DNA of 16,005 nucleotides from contig NYZA01000165.1 in assembly GCA_002686955.1 (NCBI GenBank), positions 1 to 16,005 on the forward strand, given 5' to 3'. Below, piece after piece: positions 1 through 8,869 of the stretch. The first letter of the stretch is position 1. Each line of letters opens with the position of its first letter. A model generated the notes under the pieces. It saw only the letters and a list, made by a program, of their open reading frames with translations. It searched no databases and was not told the origin of the DNA. The position numbers were made by a program, and so were the translations under genes. This stretch comes from Gemmatimonadota bacterium. Lineage in GTDB: Bacteria; GCA-2686955.

Positions 1-1038
1 CCTCTTGCCCGGCTTCAACTTCAAGCGGTGCGCCGATTTGCGCGTGATCCTCGCCACCAATATCGGTTCGCCGCCTTGGCCGAGGGAGAGATAGACCAGC
101 ATCTGTCCGGGACCGAACTCTCTGAGCTCCACTATGTCGAGCCGGAAGACGTTGAGAATGCTGTGCCTCGCTTCGGCCTCGAGCGCGAGGCTCACGTCGC
201 TCGCATGGATCTGCACGCGGACCGGCTCGCCGAGAACGTGATCGAGGCCGCCGACGTAGAGGGGACCGAGGGGGCTGGTGAGCTCGGAGAGGTGGTACTC
301 GTGGTCGTGCCGGCTCACCGTCGCTTCGATCACGCTGCGCGGATCGTCGTGCGTCGCCTCGGCGAGATCGTGCCGGCTCAACACCTGTTGCGGTGAGCCG
401 GTTTCACGGATCCGACCGGACTCGAGCCAGATCACATGATCGGCGAGGCGAGCGATCTCGCTCATAGAATGGCTGACGTAGAGCACCGGTATCTCCAGGT
501 CGGCGTGGAGGCGCTCCAGGTACGGCAGAATAGCCCGGCGCGCTCTCTGGTCGAGCGAGGCCAGCGGCTCGTCGAGGAGCAGCAGCTCGGGGCTGCGGAG
601 CAGCGCGCGGCCGATCGCGACCCGCTGCTGTTCCCCACCCGATAGACGCGAGGGATGGCGATGGAGCAGCTTTTCGAGGCCGAGCCACTCTACGACGGTC
701 CGGAGCTCGAAGCGTCTTCGTCGCTTGGGCACCCGGCGTGCACCGTAGAGCAAATTGGCGCGCACGCTGAGGTGCGTAAAGAGATTGGCGTGCTGAAACA
801 CGAAGCCGAGCGGGCGCCGATGGGCCGGCACACAGATCCCCCGCTCGCTGTCGAGCCAGATCCGCTCACCGATCTGGAAGCGCCCCGATACCTGGCGCTC
901 GAGCCCCCCGACGCATCTCAGCAGAGTGGTCTTGCCGGAGCCGGAGGGGCCGAGTACGCCGGTGACGCCGCGCGCCGGCGCTTCGAACGCGGCATCGAGC
1001 GAGAAGGAAGCGAGCGAGAGCTCGAGGCGGGCCTTCAC
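1..1038 (-). CDS. modC: molybdate ABC transporter ATP-binding protein ModC (3' end outside window)
   Basis: ATPase subunit that powers molybdate import through ModB at the inner face of the membrane. Translation from a GTG at 1038 gives 346 codons that stay open to the window edge, so the C-terminus is missing. Visible motifs are Walker A GPSGSGKT (residues 30-37), Q-loop Gln82, signature LSGGEQ (132-137), Walker B LLLLDEP (152-158) and H-loop His190. After the ATPase domain, from about residue 215, comes a C-terminal region whose last part (about 290-346) resembles the TOBE/Mop molybdate-binding domain of ModC. The GTG overlaps the modB stop as GTGA, which fits translational coupling and fixes the start. 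The family assignment rests on this domain order together with the adjacent modA and modB. A related anion importer (tungstate) cannot be excluded from sequence alone. Confidence 0.93.
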   Translation of the reverse strand, partial: MKARLELSLASFSLDAAFEAPARGVTGVLGPSGSGKTTLLRCVGGLERQVSGRFQIGERIWLDSERGICVPAHRRPLGFVFQHANLFTHLSVRANLLYGARRVPKRRRRFELRTVVEWLGLEKLLHRHPSRLSGGEQQRVAIGRALLRSPELLLLDEPLASLDQRARRAILPYLERLHADLEIPVLYVSHSMSEIARLADHVIWLESGRIRETGSPQQVLSRHDLAEATHDDPRSVIEATVSRHDHEYHLSELTSPLGPLYVGGLDHVLGEPVRVQIHASDVSLALEAEARHSILNVFRLDIVELREFGPGQMLVYLSLGQGGEPILVARITRKSAHRLKLKPGKR

Positions 1039-1709
1039 GGTGCCACGTGCTCCAGCCGTCGATTGGCCGAATACACCGCTACGAGAACGACGAAAGAGAA
1101 GAGCAACATCCCCGCGGAGAGCAGATGGGCCTGCGTGTACTCCAAAAGCTCCACATGATCGTAGATGGCTATCGAGAGTACCTGAGTGCGCCCGGGAATG
1201 CTGCCGCCGACCATCAGAACGACGCCGAACTCCCCGACCGTATGGGCGAAGCCAAGGGTGGCAGCCGTCAGGAAGGCGGATCGTGTGAGGGGGAGCACGA
1301 CGGTGACGAAGCGGTCCAGGGGGGACGCGCCCAGGGTGGCCGCCGCCTCGAGCGGACCGGATCCGATCGCCATGAAGCCGTTTCGGAGCGGCTGCACGAC
1401 GAATGGCAGCGAGTAGAGCACACTTCCGATCACCAGGCCGGGGAAGGAGAAGACCAACCGGTCCCCTCCGGCGGCCTCCCACGGCCCTCCGATCGCACCG
1501 TGTGGACCCAGAACGACGAGCAGATAGAAGCCGAGAACGGTCGGGGGCAGCACGAGCGGCAAGGCGACCACCGCTTCGATCGGCGTGCGCAATCGCGACG
1601 CGGTTCGGCTGAGCCACCAGGCCAGCGGCGTTCCCAGCACTAAGAGGACGACGGTGGTGGTGGTCGCGAGGCGAAGTGTGAGTACGATCGGCGCCCAGTC
1701 GATCGTCAT
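1035..1709 (-). CDS. modB: molybdate ABC transporter permease ModB
   Basis: Inner-membrane permease of 224 residues that forms the molybdate channel. It begins [15 protein letters not shown] and has several hydrophobic segments. The cytoplasmic EAA loop, contacted by the ATPase, is visible as [20 protein letters not shown], followed by [16 protein letters not shown], which is typical of ModB. The frame is open further upstream to 1880. The ATG at 1709 was chosen because it has a GGAGGG ribosome-binding site 5 nt upstream, overlaps the modA stop as ATGA, and gives the usual family length. It sits between modA and modC with 4-nt overlaps on both sides, so the three should be made together from one mRNA. 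Confidence 0.95.
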   Translation of the reverse strand: MTIDWAPIVLTLRLATTTTVVLLVLGTPLAWWLSRTASRLRTPIEAVVALPLVLPPTVLGFYLLVVLGPHGAIGGPWEAAGGDRLVFSFPGLVIGSVLYSLPFVVQPLRNGFMAIGSGPLEAAATLGASPLDRFVTVVLPLTRSAFLTAATLGFAHTVGEFGVVLMVGGSIPGRTQVLSIAIYDHVELLEYTQAHLLSAGMLLFSFVVLVAVYSANRRLEHVAP

Positions 1710-2536
1710 GGTCCCTCCTCGGCCCCGGGAAGGCCGTACCCCTCCTCGGCGATCAGAGTCCGTCCTTCGTTCCCGGCTAGAAAACGCAGATAGTCGCGAG
1801 CCGCGCTCTTTTGTGCTCCAACTTCCAGCAGCACCCCATTCTGCCGGATCGGGGAGTAGAGCTCGAAGGGGACCGGCCAAACCCGCTTCGAGCCCACGTC
1901 ACGCACCATCGAAGCGGGGACGAATGCGAAATCGGCGCTGCCGCTGCTCACGAATTGAAAGGCTTGGGCCACGTTCTCCCCGCGAACGATCTTCGAGGAG
2001 AGCGCCTCGGCGAGACCGAAGTGTCGGATCGTTTCGATGGCCGCTCGCCCGTAGGGGGCCGCTTCCGGATTGGCGATCGCCAGCCGCTGGAATCGGCCTT
2101 CACGCAGCGCGGTCGGTCCATCGATGAGATCGATCCCTTTCGCCGAGTAGAGCACCAGCGATCCGAGCGCATAGGTAAAGGCGGTTCCGCGCACGGCGAA
2201 GCCATGCTCCACCAACTGCGCGGGTCTCTCCTCGTCCGCCGCCAGAAAGAGCTCGAAGGGGGCTCCGTTGACGATCTGCGCGTAGAGCTTGCCGGTCGAT
2301 CCCGAGCTGGCGACAAGCGAGTGCCCCGTCTTCGCCTCGAAGCCGCGCGCCAGCCGCTCCTGTGTGCTTCGAAAGTTCGCCGCCACCGCGACGTGCACCG
2401 TGTCGGCCGCCGCATCGCCGATCACCGCTCCCCCAGCGAGACAGAGCAGGAGGATCGGCACGGCGCGGAGCAGGTGTGGGTGGTGCGGGGGCATGGGAGC
2501 TCGATGACGTAGATGGCGAGCGCGGAAGAATAGCAT
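1706..2536 (-). CDS. modA: molybdate ABC transporter periplasmic substrate-binding protein ModA
   Basis: Periplasmic protein that captures molybdate and delivers it to ModBC. The N-terminus has a basic region, a hydrophobic core ([16 protein letters not shown]) and a likely signal-peptidase site near DAAADT. The mature protein starts [20 protein letters not shown] and contains [20 protein letters not shown] and [11 protein letters not shown], the classic ModA ligand-pocket blocks. The ATG at 2536 overlaps the dnaE2 stop by one base (TGATG), giving 276 residues. An in-frame ATG at 2494 gives a more normal-length signal peptide and may be the true start, but neither has a strong ribosome-binding site. 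The odd point is context: it follows an SOS polymerase gene without a gap. Substrate could be molybdate, tungstate or both. Confidence 0.93.
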   Translation of the reverse strand: MLFFRARHLRHRAPMPPHHPHLLRAVPILLLCLAGGAVIGDAAADTVHVAVAANFRSTQERLARGFEAKTGHSLVASSGSTGKLYAQIVNGAPFELFLAADEERPAQLVEHGFAVRGTAFTYALGSLVLYSAKGIDLIDGPTALREGRFQRLAIANPEAAPYGRAAIETIRHFGLAEALSSKIVRGENVAQAFQFVSSGSADFAFVPASMVRDVGSKRVWPVPFELYSPIRQNGVLLEVGAQKSAARDYLRFLAGNEGRTLIAEEGYGLPGAEEGP

Positions 2537-5500
2537 CAATGGAAATCCCGGCTACCCCCCGAGACCCCCTCGCCCGAAAGCTCCGGCTCCCAGAGGCGGT
2601 CGGCGATCAGATGAACGACACCATGCTCCGATTGGATCTTTCCGGCGACCGCGAGCAGCGACACCGTCTTCACGATCACGGCGTGCGCCTTGAAAACCTG
2701 CTTCCAGATCACCACATTCACGAAACCTGTCTCATCCTCTAGCGTCATGAAAGTGACGCCGGATGCGGTTCCGGGGCGTTGGCGACAGATCACCACGCCG
2801 GCAACGCGAATTCGGCGCCCGTGGGGCATGCGGAAGACCTCCTCCGCGGTGGGAAATCCCTGAGCACGCAGCTCCGGTCTGAGCGGCCCGAGCGGGTGGC
2901 CGCGCACGCTCAGCCGGGTCGCGTGGTAGTCCCAGGTGATCGTCTCGAGCGGGTCGAGCGAGCGGAAGGCAGGGGTCGACTCGTTCCCGGTCAGCAGTAA
3001 GGGCGCGCGACAGGCGTGCACCAGGCCCCGCACATGCCATAGTGCTCGGCGGCGATCCGAACCGAAAGCGCCTGCTTCGGCCAATAGAGTGAAGGCGCGG
3101 TCGTTCAGTCTCGGAGGGGCGCTGCAGCGCCGAACGAAGTCCTCCAATCCCGCGAACGGTGCTTCTTCTCGAAGCGTTTCGATCCGCTCGCCGTCGGCGA
3201 CCCGCATCCCTTTGATGTAGCGAAACCCGAGGCGAACCGACCGAGCCCCATCTTCCTCTTCCATAGTGCAATCCCAGCGACTCTTCCGCACATCGACCCC
3301 CCACACCCGAACCCCGTGCCTGCGGGCATCCTCCACGAGCGTGGCGGGAGAGTAGAAGCCCATCGGTTGCGCATTGAGAATGGAGCAGAGGAACTCGGCC
3401 GGGTAGTGACATCGAAGCCAGGCCGAGGCGTAGCTGATCAGAGCGAAGCTGGCGGCATGGCTTTCCGGAAAACCGTACTCACCGAAGCCGCAGATCTGCT
3501 TGAACACCCGTTCGGCGAACTCCTTCTCGATCCCTTTCGCCAACATCCGTTGAATCAGCCGGTCCCGATGATGTTCCATCCGCCCCGTCTTGCGCCAGGC
3601 CGCCATGTCGCGCCGGAGCTGATCCGCCTCACCCGGTGTGTAGTCGGCCGCGACCACCGCCAGCTTCATCACTTGCTCCTGAAAGAGCGGCACCCCCAGG
3701 GTCTTTTCGAGCACGGGGCGCAGGCTCTCGTGCGGATACTCCACCGCCTCTTCGCCGTTGCGCCGCCGTAAATATGGATGCACCATCCCACCCGTGATCG
3801 GCCCGGGGCGCACGATGCTCACTTCGATCACCAGATCGTAATAGTGTCGCGGCCGCAGCCGGGGCAGCATCGCCATCTGCGCCCGGCTCTCGATCTGAAA
3901 CACCCCGACCGTATCGCCGGCGCAGATCATGTCGTAGGTGGCGGAATCATCGGGCGGAATGGTGGCCATCGAGAGCTCGATCCCTCGCTCCCGCAACAGC
4001 TGGAAACAGAGATCGATCTGCGTGAGCGCGCCGAGACCCAACAGATCGACCTTGAAGAGCCCGAGCGCCTCGACATCCTCCTTGTCCCACTGAATGACGG
4101 TTCGCTTCTCCATCGTGGCGTTTTCGATCGGGACCAGATCGTGCACCGGCTCGTGCCCCAGCAGAAAGCCCCCGGGGTGGATCGAAAGATGGCGCGGAAA
4201 ATCGAGGATCTCATCTGTCAGCACCGCGAGGTGGCGATGGGCCCGGTGATGTGGATCGAGGCCGGCCCGCAGCAAGAGCTCCGGCGTTACCCGCTCGCTG
4301 TACGAAGCGAGCTTCGCCAGCCGATCGAGCGAGGTCTCGGCGATCCCGAGGGTCTTGCCCACCTCGCGAATGGCGGAGCGGGCGCGGTAACGGATCACAT
4401 TGGCCACCATCGCGGCGTGGTCGCGCCCGTACTTCTCGTAAACGTGCTGGATCACCTCTTCGCGCCGCCCGTTGGCGACATCGAGGTCGATGTCGGGGGG
4501 CTCCGCCCGCTCCTCCGAGAGGAAGCGTTCGAAGAGCAGATTCATCCGCACCGGATCGATCGCCGTGATCTCGAGGCAGTAGCAGACCACCGAATTCGCC
4601 GCCGATCCCCGCCCCTGACAGAGAATTCCCTCCCGCCGGCAGAACTCCACGATCTCCCACATCGTAAGAAAGTAGCCGCCGTAATCGAGCCTCTCGATCA
4701 CCTCGAGCTCCCGCTCGAGCTGCCGCATCACCCGCTCCGGAATGGTGTCGCCATATCGCCCCCGCGCCCCCTGGACCGCCAGCTCCCGCAGCCAGGTCGT
4801 GGTCGTGCGCCCATCGGGCAGACGCTCGGCAGGGTAACGATAACGAATATCGTCCATCGAAAAGGAGCAACGTTCGGCGACCTCTCGGGTGCGCGCGACC
4901 GCATCGGGCAGATCGCTGAACAGGGCCGCGAACGCATGCGGCGACCTCAGCGCATGCTCGCTGTTCGGACGCAATGTCCGCCCCGCGCTCGCCAGAGTGA
5001 CACCGTGCCGAACGCAGGTCAGAACATCGTGTAGCTGCCGCCGAGCCGGAGAGTGATAGAGAACCTCGGTCGCCGCCACCGCCCGAATCCCGTAACGATC
5101 GATCCGCTCCCGCGCGCGCGCCTCGAGATCGGGCTCCTCCGGGCGCTTGTGGCGGCTCACGAGCGCATAGAGCCGGTCGCCGAAAGCGTCGCGCAGATCG
5201 CCCGCGACCGCATCGCATCGTCCCGCATCGTCCTCCGCCAAGAGGCTCCCCTCACCACCCCAGAGCGCGATCAGATCCTCCGCGTGCGCACAGACCTCGC
5301 CCCACGAAACGATCGACTCCCCTTTCAGACACCGGCGCCGCCCCCGAGTGAGCAAGCGACAGAGCCGCGCATACCCTTCTCGATTCCGCGCGAGCAGAAT
5401 GATTCGCGAGCCGTGCTCGGAATCTTTCCCCACCGTCACCTGCGACCCGATCAGGAGCCGAACCCCCAGCTCTCGGGCCTTGACGTGCGCCCGAACCACC

Positions 5501-5640
5501 CCGTGCACCCCGTCGCGATCGGTCAGCGCGAGCGCCCGCAACCCCAGATGATGCGCCTCTTCGACCAGCTCGTCGGGATGGCTCGCCCCTTCCAAGAAGG
5601 AGAAGTTCGATTTGCACCAGAGGGGGCTATAGCGCTGCAT
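2536..5640 (-). CDS. dnaE2: error-prone DNA polymerase III alpha subunit DnaE2 (ImuC)
   Basis: C-family DNA polymerase of 1034 residues that carries out SOS translesion synthesis with ImuA and ImuB. The N-terminal PHP domain (about 1-270) opens with [15 protein letters not shown], typical of DnaE2. The palm carries PPDIDLD with catalytic Asp383 and Asp385, and the third acid, Asp532, is in FKVDLLGLG. Further on are SIHPGGF (about 486-492), the fingers, a helix-hairpin-helix region, and an OB-fold near [19 protein letters not shown]. The C-terminus ends in SRDFH, as most DnaE2 proteins do. Length is normal and no frame break was seen. The ATG at 5640 lies 6 nt after the imuB stop, with GGAG and AAAGG just upstream. 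Its stop overlaps the modA start by one base. Confidence 0.97.
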   Translation of the reverse strand: MQRYSPLWCKSNFSFLEGASHPDELVEEAHHLGLRALALTDRDGVHGVVRAHVKARELGVRLLIGSQVTVGKDSEHGSRIILLARNREGYARLCRLLTRGRRRCLKGESIVSWGEVCAHAEDLIALWGGEGSLLAEDDAGRCDAVAGDLRDAFGDRLYALVSRHKRPEEPDLEARARERIDRYGIRAVAATEVLYHSPARRQLHDVLTCVRHGVTLASAGRTLRPNSEHALRSPHAFAALFSDLPDAVARTREVAERCSFSMDDIRYRYPAERLPDGRTTTTWLRELAVQGARGRYGDTIPERVMRQLERELEVIERLDYGGYFLTMWEIVEFCRREGILCQGRGSAANSVVCYCLEITAIDPVRMNLLFERFLSEERAEPPDIDLDVANGRREEVIQHVYEKYGRDHAAMVANVIRYRARSAIREVGKTLGIAETSLDRLAKLASYSERVTPELLLRAGLDPHHRAHRHLAVLTDEILDFPRHLSIHPGGFLLGHEPVHDLVPIENATMEKRTVIQWDKEDVEALGLFKVDLLGLGALTQIDLCFQLLRERGIELSMATIPPDDSATYDMICAGDTVGVFQIESRAQMAMLPRLRPRHYYDLVIEVSIVRPGPITGGMVHPYLRRRNGEEAVEYPHESLRPVLEKTLGVPLFQEQVMKLAVVAADYTPGEADQLRRDMAAWRKTGRMEHHRDRLIQRMLAKGIEKEFAERVFKQICGFGEYGFPESHAASFALISYASAWLRCHYPAEFLCSILNAQPMGFYSPATLVEDARRHGVRVWGVDVRKSRWDCTMEEEDGARSVRLGFRYIKGMRVADGERIETLREEAPFAGLEDFVRRCSAPPRLNDRAFTLLAEAGAFGSDRRRALWHVRGLVHACRAPLLLTGNESTPAFRSLDPLETITWDYHATRLSVRGHPLGPLRPELRAQGFPTAEEVFRMPHGRRIRVAGVVICRQRPGTASGVTFMTLEDETGFVNVVIWKQVFKAHAVIVKTVSLLAVAGKIQSEHGVVHLIADRLWEPELSGEGVSGGSRDFH

Positions 5641-5646
5641 CCTTTC

Positions 5647-7242
5647 TCACTCCACCACCCCGTGGAGATACCAACGTTTGCGGCGCCGATCGCAGTAGAC
5701 CCAGACAATATCGCCCCGGCGAAACTCGGCGAAATGGTACTCGCGGTGAATCAAATTGTGCCACCACGCCCCGGAAAAGATGTACGGACCACTCTTCTTC
5801 ACCACCGGCCCGGCCTCCAGCTCCGCGAGCAGCCACCCGTCGGGCTCGATCCGTGGGCGGGGGGGGAGCGGACGCGGCCGCTGCTCGATCCGCCGAATCA
5901 AAGGGAGCGGCGACGCATCGGCATCGGCGAGATGAGGCAGCGACAGATGCTCCATCGGCTCCCACCCGTATGAAGCCTCCGGCAGATGCCCCGGCCGCAG
6001 CACCGCCCGCACCACCGCATCGTTTCCGAGCTCGGCGCGAACCCGTGCCAGCGCACGATCGCCCGCCTCGATGTCGCGCTTCGGCGCATCGACGAAGAGA
6101 AGAAGCTGCTCCTCGGTCGCCGCGACTCCACCCGCCACCAGCGCGATCCTCTCGACCGCTCCGGCGAGCTCGAGCCGGTCGAGGCACAGATGGACCAGAT
6201 GCAAAAGCTGCGTCGCATCGAGGGTCGGAGCCGCGGGGCGGAGCGACTTATGAAGAAAACGGGCATCCTCGGAAAGGGCGGACGATTGCTCCAGCGTCAG
6301 ATCCAGATCGAGCTGGGCCAGCGCATCGCCCCGGCCGACCAGACGTTCCAGCAAGGGATGGAGCAGACGCGAGAAATGGAAAACGAGTTGGCTCACATCG
6401 GCGACGGGCGGCTCCAAATCGATCCCCGACTCCAGAGGAGCTTCGTAAGCGACACTTTGCAGAGGCAGCGGATCTTCCCCCTGCGCCAGACGATGAAGAC
6501 GCAGCAGCTCGGGACCGAAGCGCTTCCCCAATCCCCCGGCAGGCAGCTCCAAGAGATCGCCGACGCTGTAGGCGCCCAGCTTCTCCAATGCATCGAGGCT
6601 AGCCGGAGAGAGCGAGAGCCGCTCCAGAGGGACCCGCCGCGCCATCGCGGCCTCGCGAGACCGATCGCGGAGGTGGAGCGTGCCGGGCATCGCCGCCCCC
6701 CGCGAGGCGCGCCGCCCCCTCGCTTTCGCCTCCGCTCGGCTCCCGATGCCGCGATCCGCGCTCCCTTGGCGCAGCCCCCGCGCCACGGCGAAAGTCCCAA
6801 AACGGGTCCATCCCACCACCACCAAGGAACAGAACTCCTCGGCTCGCAGCCGAGCCCGCAGCCGATCCCCCCACACCCGCAGATCGGGATGAAGCCGCTC
6901 CAGCCCGCTCGCATCGAGCCAGAACACTCCGGGATCGCCGGGAAAAGGCTCGATCTCGGGAGAGAAAGAGCGCAATTGTGTCGCGACCTCTTCCCGTCCC
7001 CTTTCGATCCGCTCGCTCGAGATCACCCCGGCCCGCAGCTTGGCGCAGATCGAGAGCCCCGCGGCATAGCGCATCTCCCGTCGAATCCCCAACCTGGCGG
7101 CGGCCGCGTTGACCCAGAGGATCTTGCCCTGGGGACGATCGTGCTCCACCACCACCGCCGGATCATCGCGCCATTCGGCATGGTCCCGCAGCAGGAGCTG
7201 GAGGGGGAAGGCCGGCAGATCAACGCAGGCCAGCCGGTCCAC
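5647..7242 (-). CDS. imuB: ImuB, Y-family polymerase-like mutasome hub protein
   Basis: Y-family-like protein of 531 residues that bridges DnaE2, ImuA and the sliding clamp during SOS mutagenesis. The palm begins RLACVDLPAFPLQLLLR, where Asp8 occupies the place of the first Y-family catalytic Asp. The usual catalytic D-E pair is D-A here (Asp110-Ala111 in WLDAS), so catalysis is probably lost, as in characterised ImuB. A helix-hairpin-helix segment (LEKLGAYSVGDLLELPAGGL, about 216-235) and a little-finger region follow. The C-terminus (GPYIFSGAWWHNLIHREYHF and WYLHGVVE) is the conserved ImuB tail. I could not pick out a clear QLPLF-type clamp-binding motif. The GTG start at 7242 overlaps the end of imuA by 23 nt and has a GGAG ribosome-binding site 8 nt upstream. 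Confidence 0.95.
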   Translation of the reverse strand: MDRLACVDLPAFPLQLLLRDHAEWRDDPAVVVEHDRPQGKILWVNAAAARLGIRREMRYAAGLSICAKLRAGVISSERIERGREEVATQLRSFSPEIEPFPGDPGVFWLDASGLERLHPDLRVWGDRLRARLRAEEFCSLVVVGWTRFGTFAVARGLRQGSADRGIGSRAEAKARGRRASRGAAMPGTLHLRDRSREAAMARRVPLERLSLSPASLDALEKLGAYSVGDLLELPAGGLGKRFGPELLRLHRLAQGEDPLPLQSVAYEAPLESGIDLEPPVADVSQLVFHFSRLLHPLLERLVGRGDALAQLDLDLTLEQSSALSEDARFLHKSLRPAAPTLDATQLLHLVHLCLDRLELAGAVERIALVAGGVAATEEQLLLFVDAPKRDIEAGDRALARVRAELGNDAVVRAVLRPGHLPEASYGWEPMEHLSLPHLADADASPLPLIRRIEQRPRPLPPRPRIEPDGWLLAELEAGPVVKKSGPYIFSGAWWHNLIHREYHFAEFRRGDIVWVYCDRRRKRWYLHGVVE

Positions 7243-7879
7243 GGTAGATCTCCAGATCGCTCCATCCCGGAGCGCGGCGTTTGTCTTTCAAAACCTGAAC
7301 CCGACATCGAAAGCGGTCCTCCCCGATCCGTTCCCGTCGCGTCTCGGCCCGCAGCGAAACCAGAGAGCCGATCGACGCCGCATGCGCCCCTTTTTCCGTC
7401 AGACAGAGCAAGGCCGCGCCATGATTTTGCGCCAGCCCCAGCAGACGAGATTGCGCCGCCATCGGCACGCGGGCTTCGGGCCCCAGATCGAGCACCACCA
7501 GGCCGAAGCCCCCGGAGCGCAAGAGGTGGTCGGCCGCGCGGACCGCTCCATGCCCGCCACGCGCGCGCACCACCACCAGCGCCCGCAGATCGACCCCGCT
7601 CTTCGCCGCGTCGGGGGGGTAGAAGGTGCTGGAGCGGGCCGAGATCCAAGCGACACTTTCCCCCTTCGATTGTGCGTCGCGCAGCACCCGAAACGCCAGA
7701 GTCAGCGTGGCGGAAGGACCGAGCGACGAAAGCTCCGCCAGGCGCCCGGCCAGCTCGTCGAAGCCCCAGACCGCTGGAACCTCTTCGGGCCACGCCCCGA
7801 GCCGCATCTGTCGCGGCGAGAGCAGTGGCTTTGGCAGATCGAGATCGCGGATCCGCAGCGGAAAGGAGGCGCCGCTCAT
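7220..7879 (-). CDS. imuA: ImuA, RecA-like mutasome accessory protein
   Basis: RecA/SulA-like protein of 219 residues that works with ImuB and DnaE2 in SOS mutagenesis. A Walker-B-like strand FGLVVLDLG (Asp131) is clear, and a GTASIGSLVS-like RecA-fold strand region (ASIGSLVSLRAETRRERIGE) follows. The segment expected to hold the P-loop (AELSSLGPSATLTLAF, about 48-63) lacks the GK[ST] triplet, so ATP binding is doubtful. The C-terminal block FRCRVQVLKDKRRAPGWSDL matches the family's ending. The ATG at 7879 overlaps the lexA stop as ATGA, with AGGGGAG upstream as ribosome-binding site. The neighbours make the assignment secure even though ImuA proteins diverge strongly. Confidence 0.9.
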   Translation of the reverse strand: MSGASFPLRIRDLDLPKPLLSPRQMRLGAWPEEVPAVWGFDELAGRLAELSSLGPSATLTLAFRVLRDAQSKGESVAWISARSSTFYPPDAAKSGVDLRALVVVRARGGHGAVRAADHLLRSGGFGLVVLDLGPEARVPMAAQSRLLGLAQNHGAALLCLTEKGAHAASIGSLVSLRAETRRERIGEDRFRCRVQVLKDKRRAPGWSDLEIYRGPAGLR

Positions 7880-8658
7880 GACTTCGCGCTCCCCTCGCCC
7901 GGTCCCCTGTGACCGTGATTTCTTGCGTAAGTCGTCGAGGTCTCGTCGTCGCTCGCAAGGCGCGACGACGAGGCGCGGTGGGGCCTGCGTCGAGGAGGAG
8001 CAACGCCGCGAGCGGCAACGGGGACCGGCGAATTGCGTAAGAAATCACGGTCACAGGGGACCAGAAAGCGACGCACTTCGATCACCCTGCCCAGGATTTT
8101 CAGCTCGTCCGGCTCGGGCTCGATCGGCTCGAACTCGGGGTTCTCGGGCCGCAGAATCGCGCGCCCCTCCCGAAAATGCAGGGTTTTCACCGTGGCCTCG
8201 TCGCCCACCAGAGCCACCACCACTTCACCCGCGCGGGCCGTCGCCTGCCGCCGCACGATCACCAGATCGCCGGGCAAAATCCCCACCCCGATCATGCTCC
8301 GCCCCCGCACCCGCAGCGCGAAAAGCTCCTCGGGAGAAAAGGAATGCTGCACCGAGAGATACCCCTCGGGATCCTCGATCGCCTCGCTCAATCCCCCGGC
8401 CTGAACCCGCCCCAAAAGCGGCACCATCGCGCTCCGCCCCCAATCCCCCGGCAGCCGATACCCCCGCGAAAGCCCGGGGCTCTGCAAGAGATGCCCCTCC
8501 CGCACCAACGCGCTCATATGGGCCCGCGCCGACTCCACCGCACGAAACCCGAAGGCCCGCTGCACCTCACGCACCGTCGGAGGATCCCCCCCCAGAATCC
8601 GCCGGCGCATATATTCGAGAATCTTTGCCCGGGTCTCCCCGCGCGGCGTGCGGCCCAT
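7876..8658 (-). CDS. lexA: SOS repressor LexA with an atypical C-terminal extension
   Basis: Transcriptional repressor that self-cleaves when bound to RecA filaments and so releases the SOS genes. The N-terminal winged helix-turn-helix spans about 1-70 (PPTVREVQRAFGF). The cleavage bond is Ala87-Gly88 in GRVQAGG. The catalytic dyad is Ser121 (GRSMIG) and Lys158 (ATVKTL). The normal LexA fold ends near residue 199 (GRVIEVRRFL), but the frame runs on to residue 260. Residues about 200-253 are encoded by a 162-bp inverted-repeat element, and the last residues, GEGSAKS, probably belong to the original end. The ATG at 8658 is set by an AGGAGGAA ribosome-binding site. The frame is open to 8763, but that would place the start upstream of the promoter. 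The stop overlaps imuA as ATGA. Confidence 0.95.
   Translation of the reverse strand: MGRTPRGETRAKILEYMRRRILGGDPPTVREVQRAFGFRAVESARAHMSALVREGHLLQSPGLSRGYRLPGDWGRSAMVPLLGRVQAGGLSEAIEDPEGYLSVQHSFSPEELFALRVRGRSMIGVGILPGDLVIVRRQATARAGEVVVALVGDEATVKTLHFREGRAILRPENPEFEPIEPEPDELKILGRVIEVRRFLVPCDRDFLRNSPVPVAARGVAPPRRRPHRASSSRLASDDETSTTYARNHGHRGPGEGSAKS
7901..8062. repeat. 162-bp inverted-repeat element inserted in frame at the 3' end of lexA
   Basis: Two perfect 24-bp inverted arms, at 7901-7924 and 8039-8062, start with GGTCCCCTGTGACCGTGATT and enclose 114 bp. Inside is a second perfect hairpin with 11-bp arms (7942-7952 and 7962-7972) and a 9-nt loop. Another ggggacc copy lies at 8020-8026. The element is exactly 54 codons long, so lexA stays open through it. 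It encodes no protein of its own that I recognise and looks like a non-autonomous REP- or MITE-like element. No target-site duplication was obvious. Confidence 0.8.
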
Positions 8659-8685
8659 GGTTCCTCCTCGTTGGGACCTGATCAC

Positions 8686-8714
8686 AAGGTAGCAGACAAA
8701 TGTCTGGCACGCAA
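8686..8714 (-). promoter_or_regulatory. lexA operon promoter
   Basis: On the minus strand a -35-like TTGCGT (8714-8709) is followed after 17 nt by a -10-like TACCTT (8691-8686). This would start transcription near 8679, leaving a 5' leader of about 20 nt that holds the lexA ribosome-binding site. The boxes match sigma-70 consensus only partly, but the spacing is ideal and a palindrome fills the spacer. Confidence 0.6.
8693..8706. promoter_or_regulatory. candidate LexA operator between the -35 and -10 boxes
   Basis: CAGACA-AA-TGTCTG is a perfect 6+2+6 palindrome lying wholly within the 17-nt promoter spacer upstream of lexA, the expected place for an autorepression site. It is neither the E. 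coli CTGT-N8-ACAG box nor the GAAC-N4-GTTC box. The role is inferred from symmetry and position. Confidence 0.6.
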
Positions 8715-8869
8715 GCCGACGGGAACGATTTTTTGAACAATCGGAATTTGGAGGACCGCGCACTCGTCTCTGGTCACCGCCGATCCAGCCTGTCCCGCTC
8801 CCCGGCTCCGCACCCCTATCCTGCCGCTGAAGCAGCTTCTTCCCAAATCCCCTCTCCCCATCGTCAGCG

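Noticed and set aside
28-1158. Plus-strand frames over modC
   Set aside because: The minus strand encodes a full ABC ATPase with all motifs, so these are antisense shadows.
1710-1880. N-terminal extension of ModB
   Set aside because: The extra 57 residues overlap modA coding sequence and are Arg/Ser/Gly-rich. The ATG at 1709 has a ribosome-binding site and the ATGA overlap.
3778-5034. 418-codon plus-strand open frame
   Set aside because: Lies wholly antisense to dnaE2 and shows no family motif. Its length follows from the GC-rich codon bias of the true gene.
5986-7881. 631-codon plus-strand open frame
   Set aside because: Antisense to imuB and imuA, which have clear family motifs. The translation is low-complexity Arg/Pro/Ala text.
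7901-8062. CRISPR-like repeat
   Set aside because: Only two arms in inverted orientation around one spacer, so it is not a direct-repeat array.
8723-8738. GAAC-N8-GAAC as an alphaproteobacterial-type LexA box
   Set aside because: The spacing is 8 rather than 7 and it lies upstream of the -35 box. The perfect palindrome in the promoter spacer is the better operator.
8659-8763. Longer LexA start upstream of 8658
   Set aside because: The extra residues are not LexA-like and would lie over the promoter and operator. The ATG at 8658 has a strong AGGAGGAA site.
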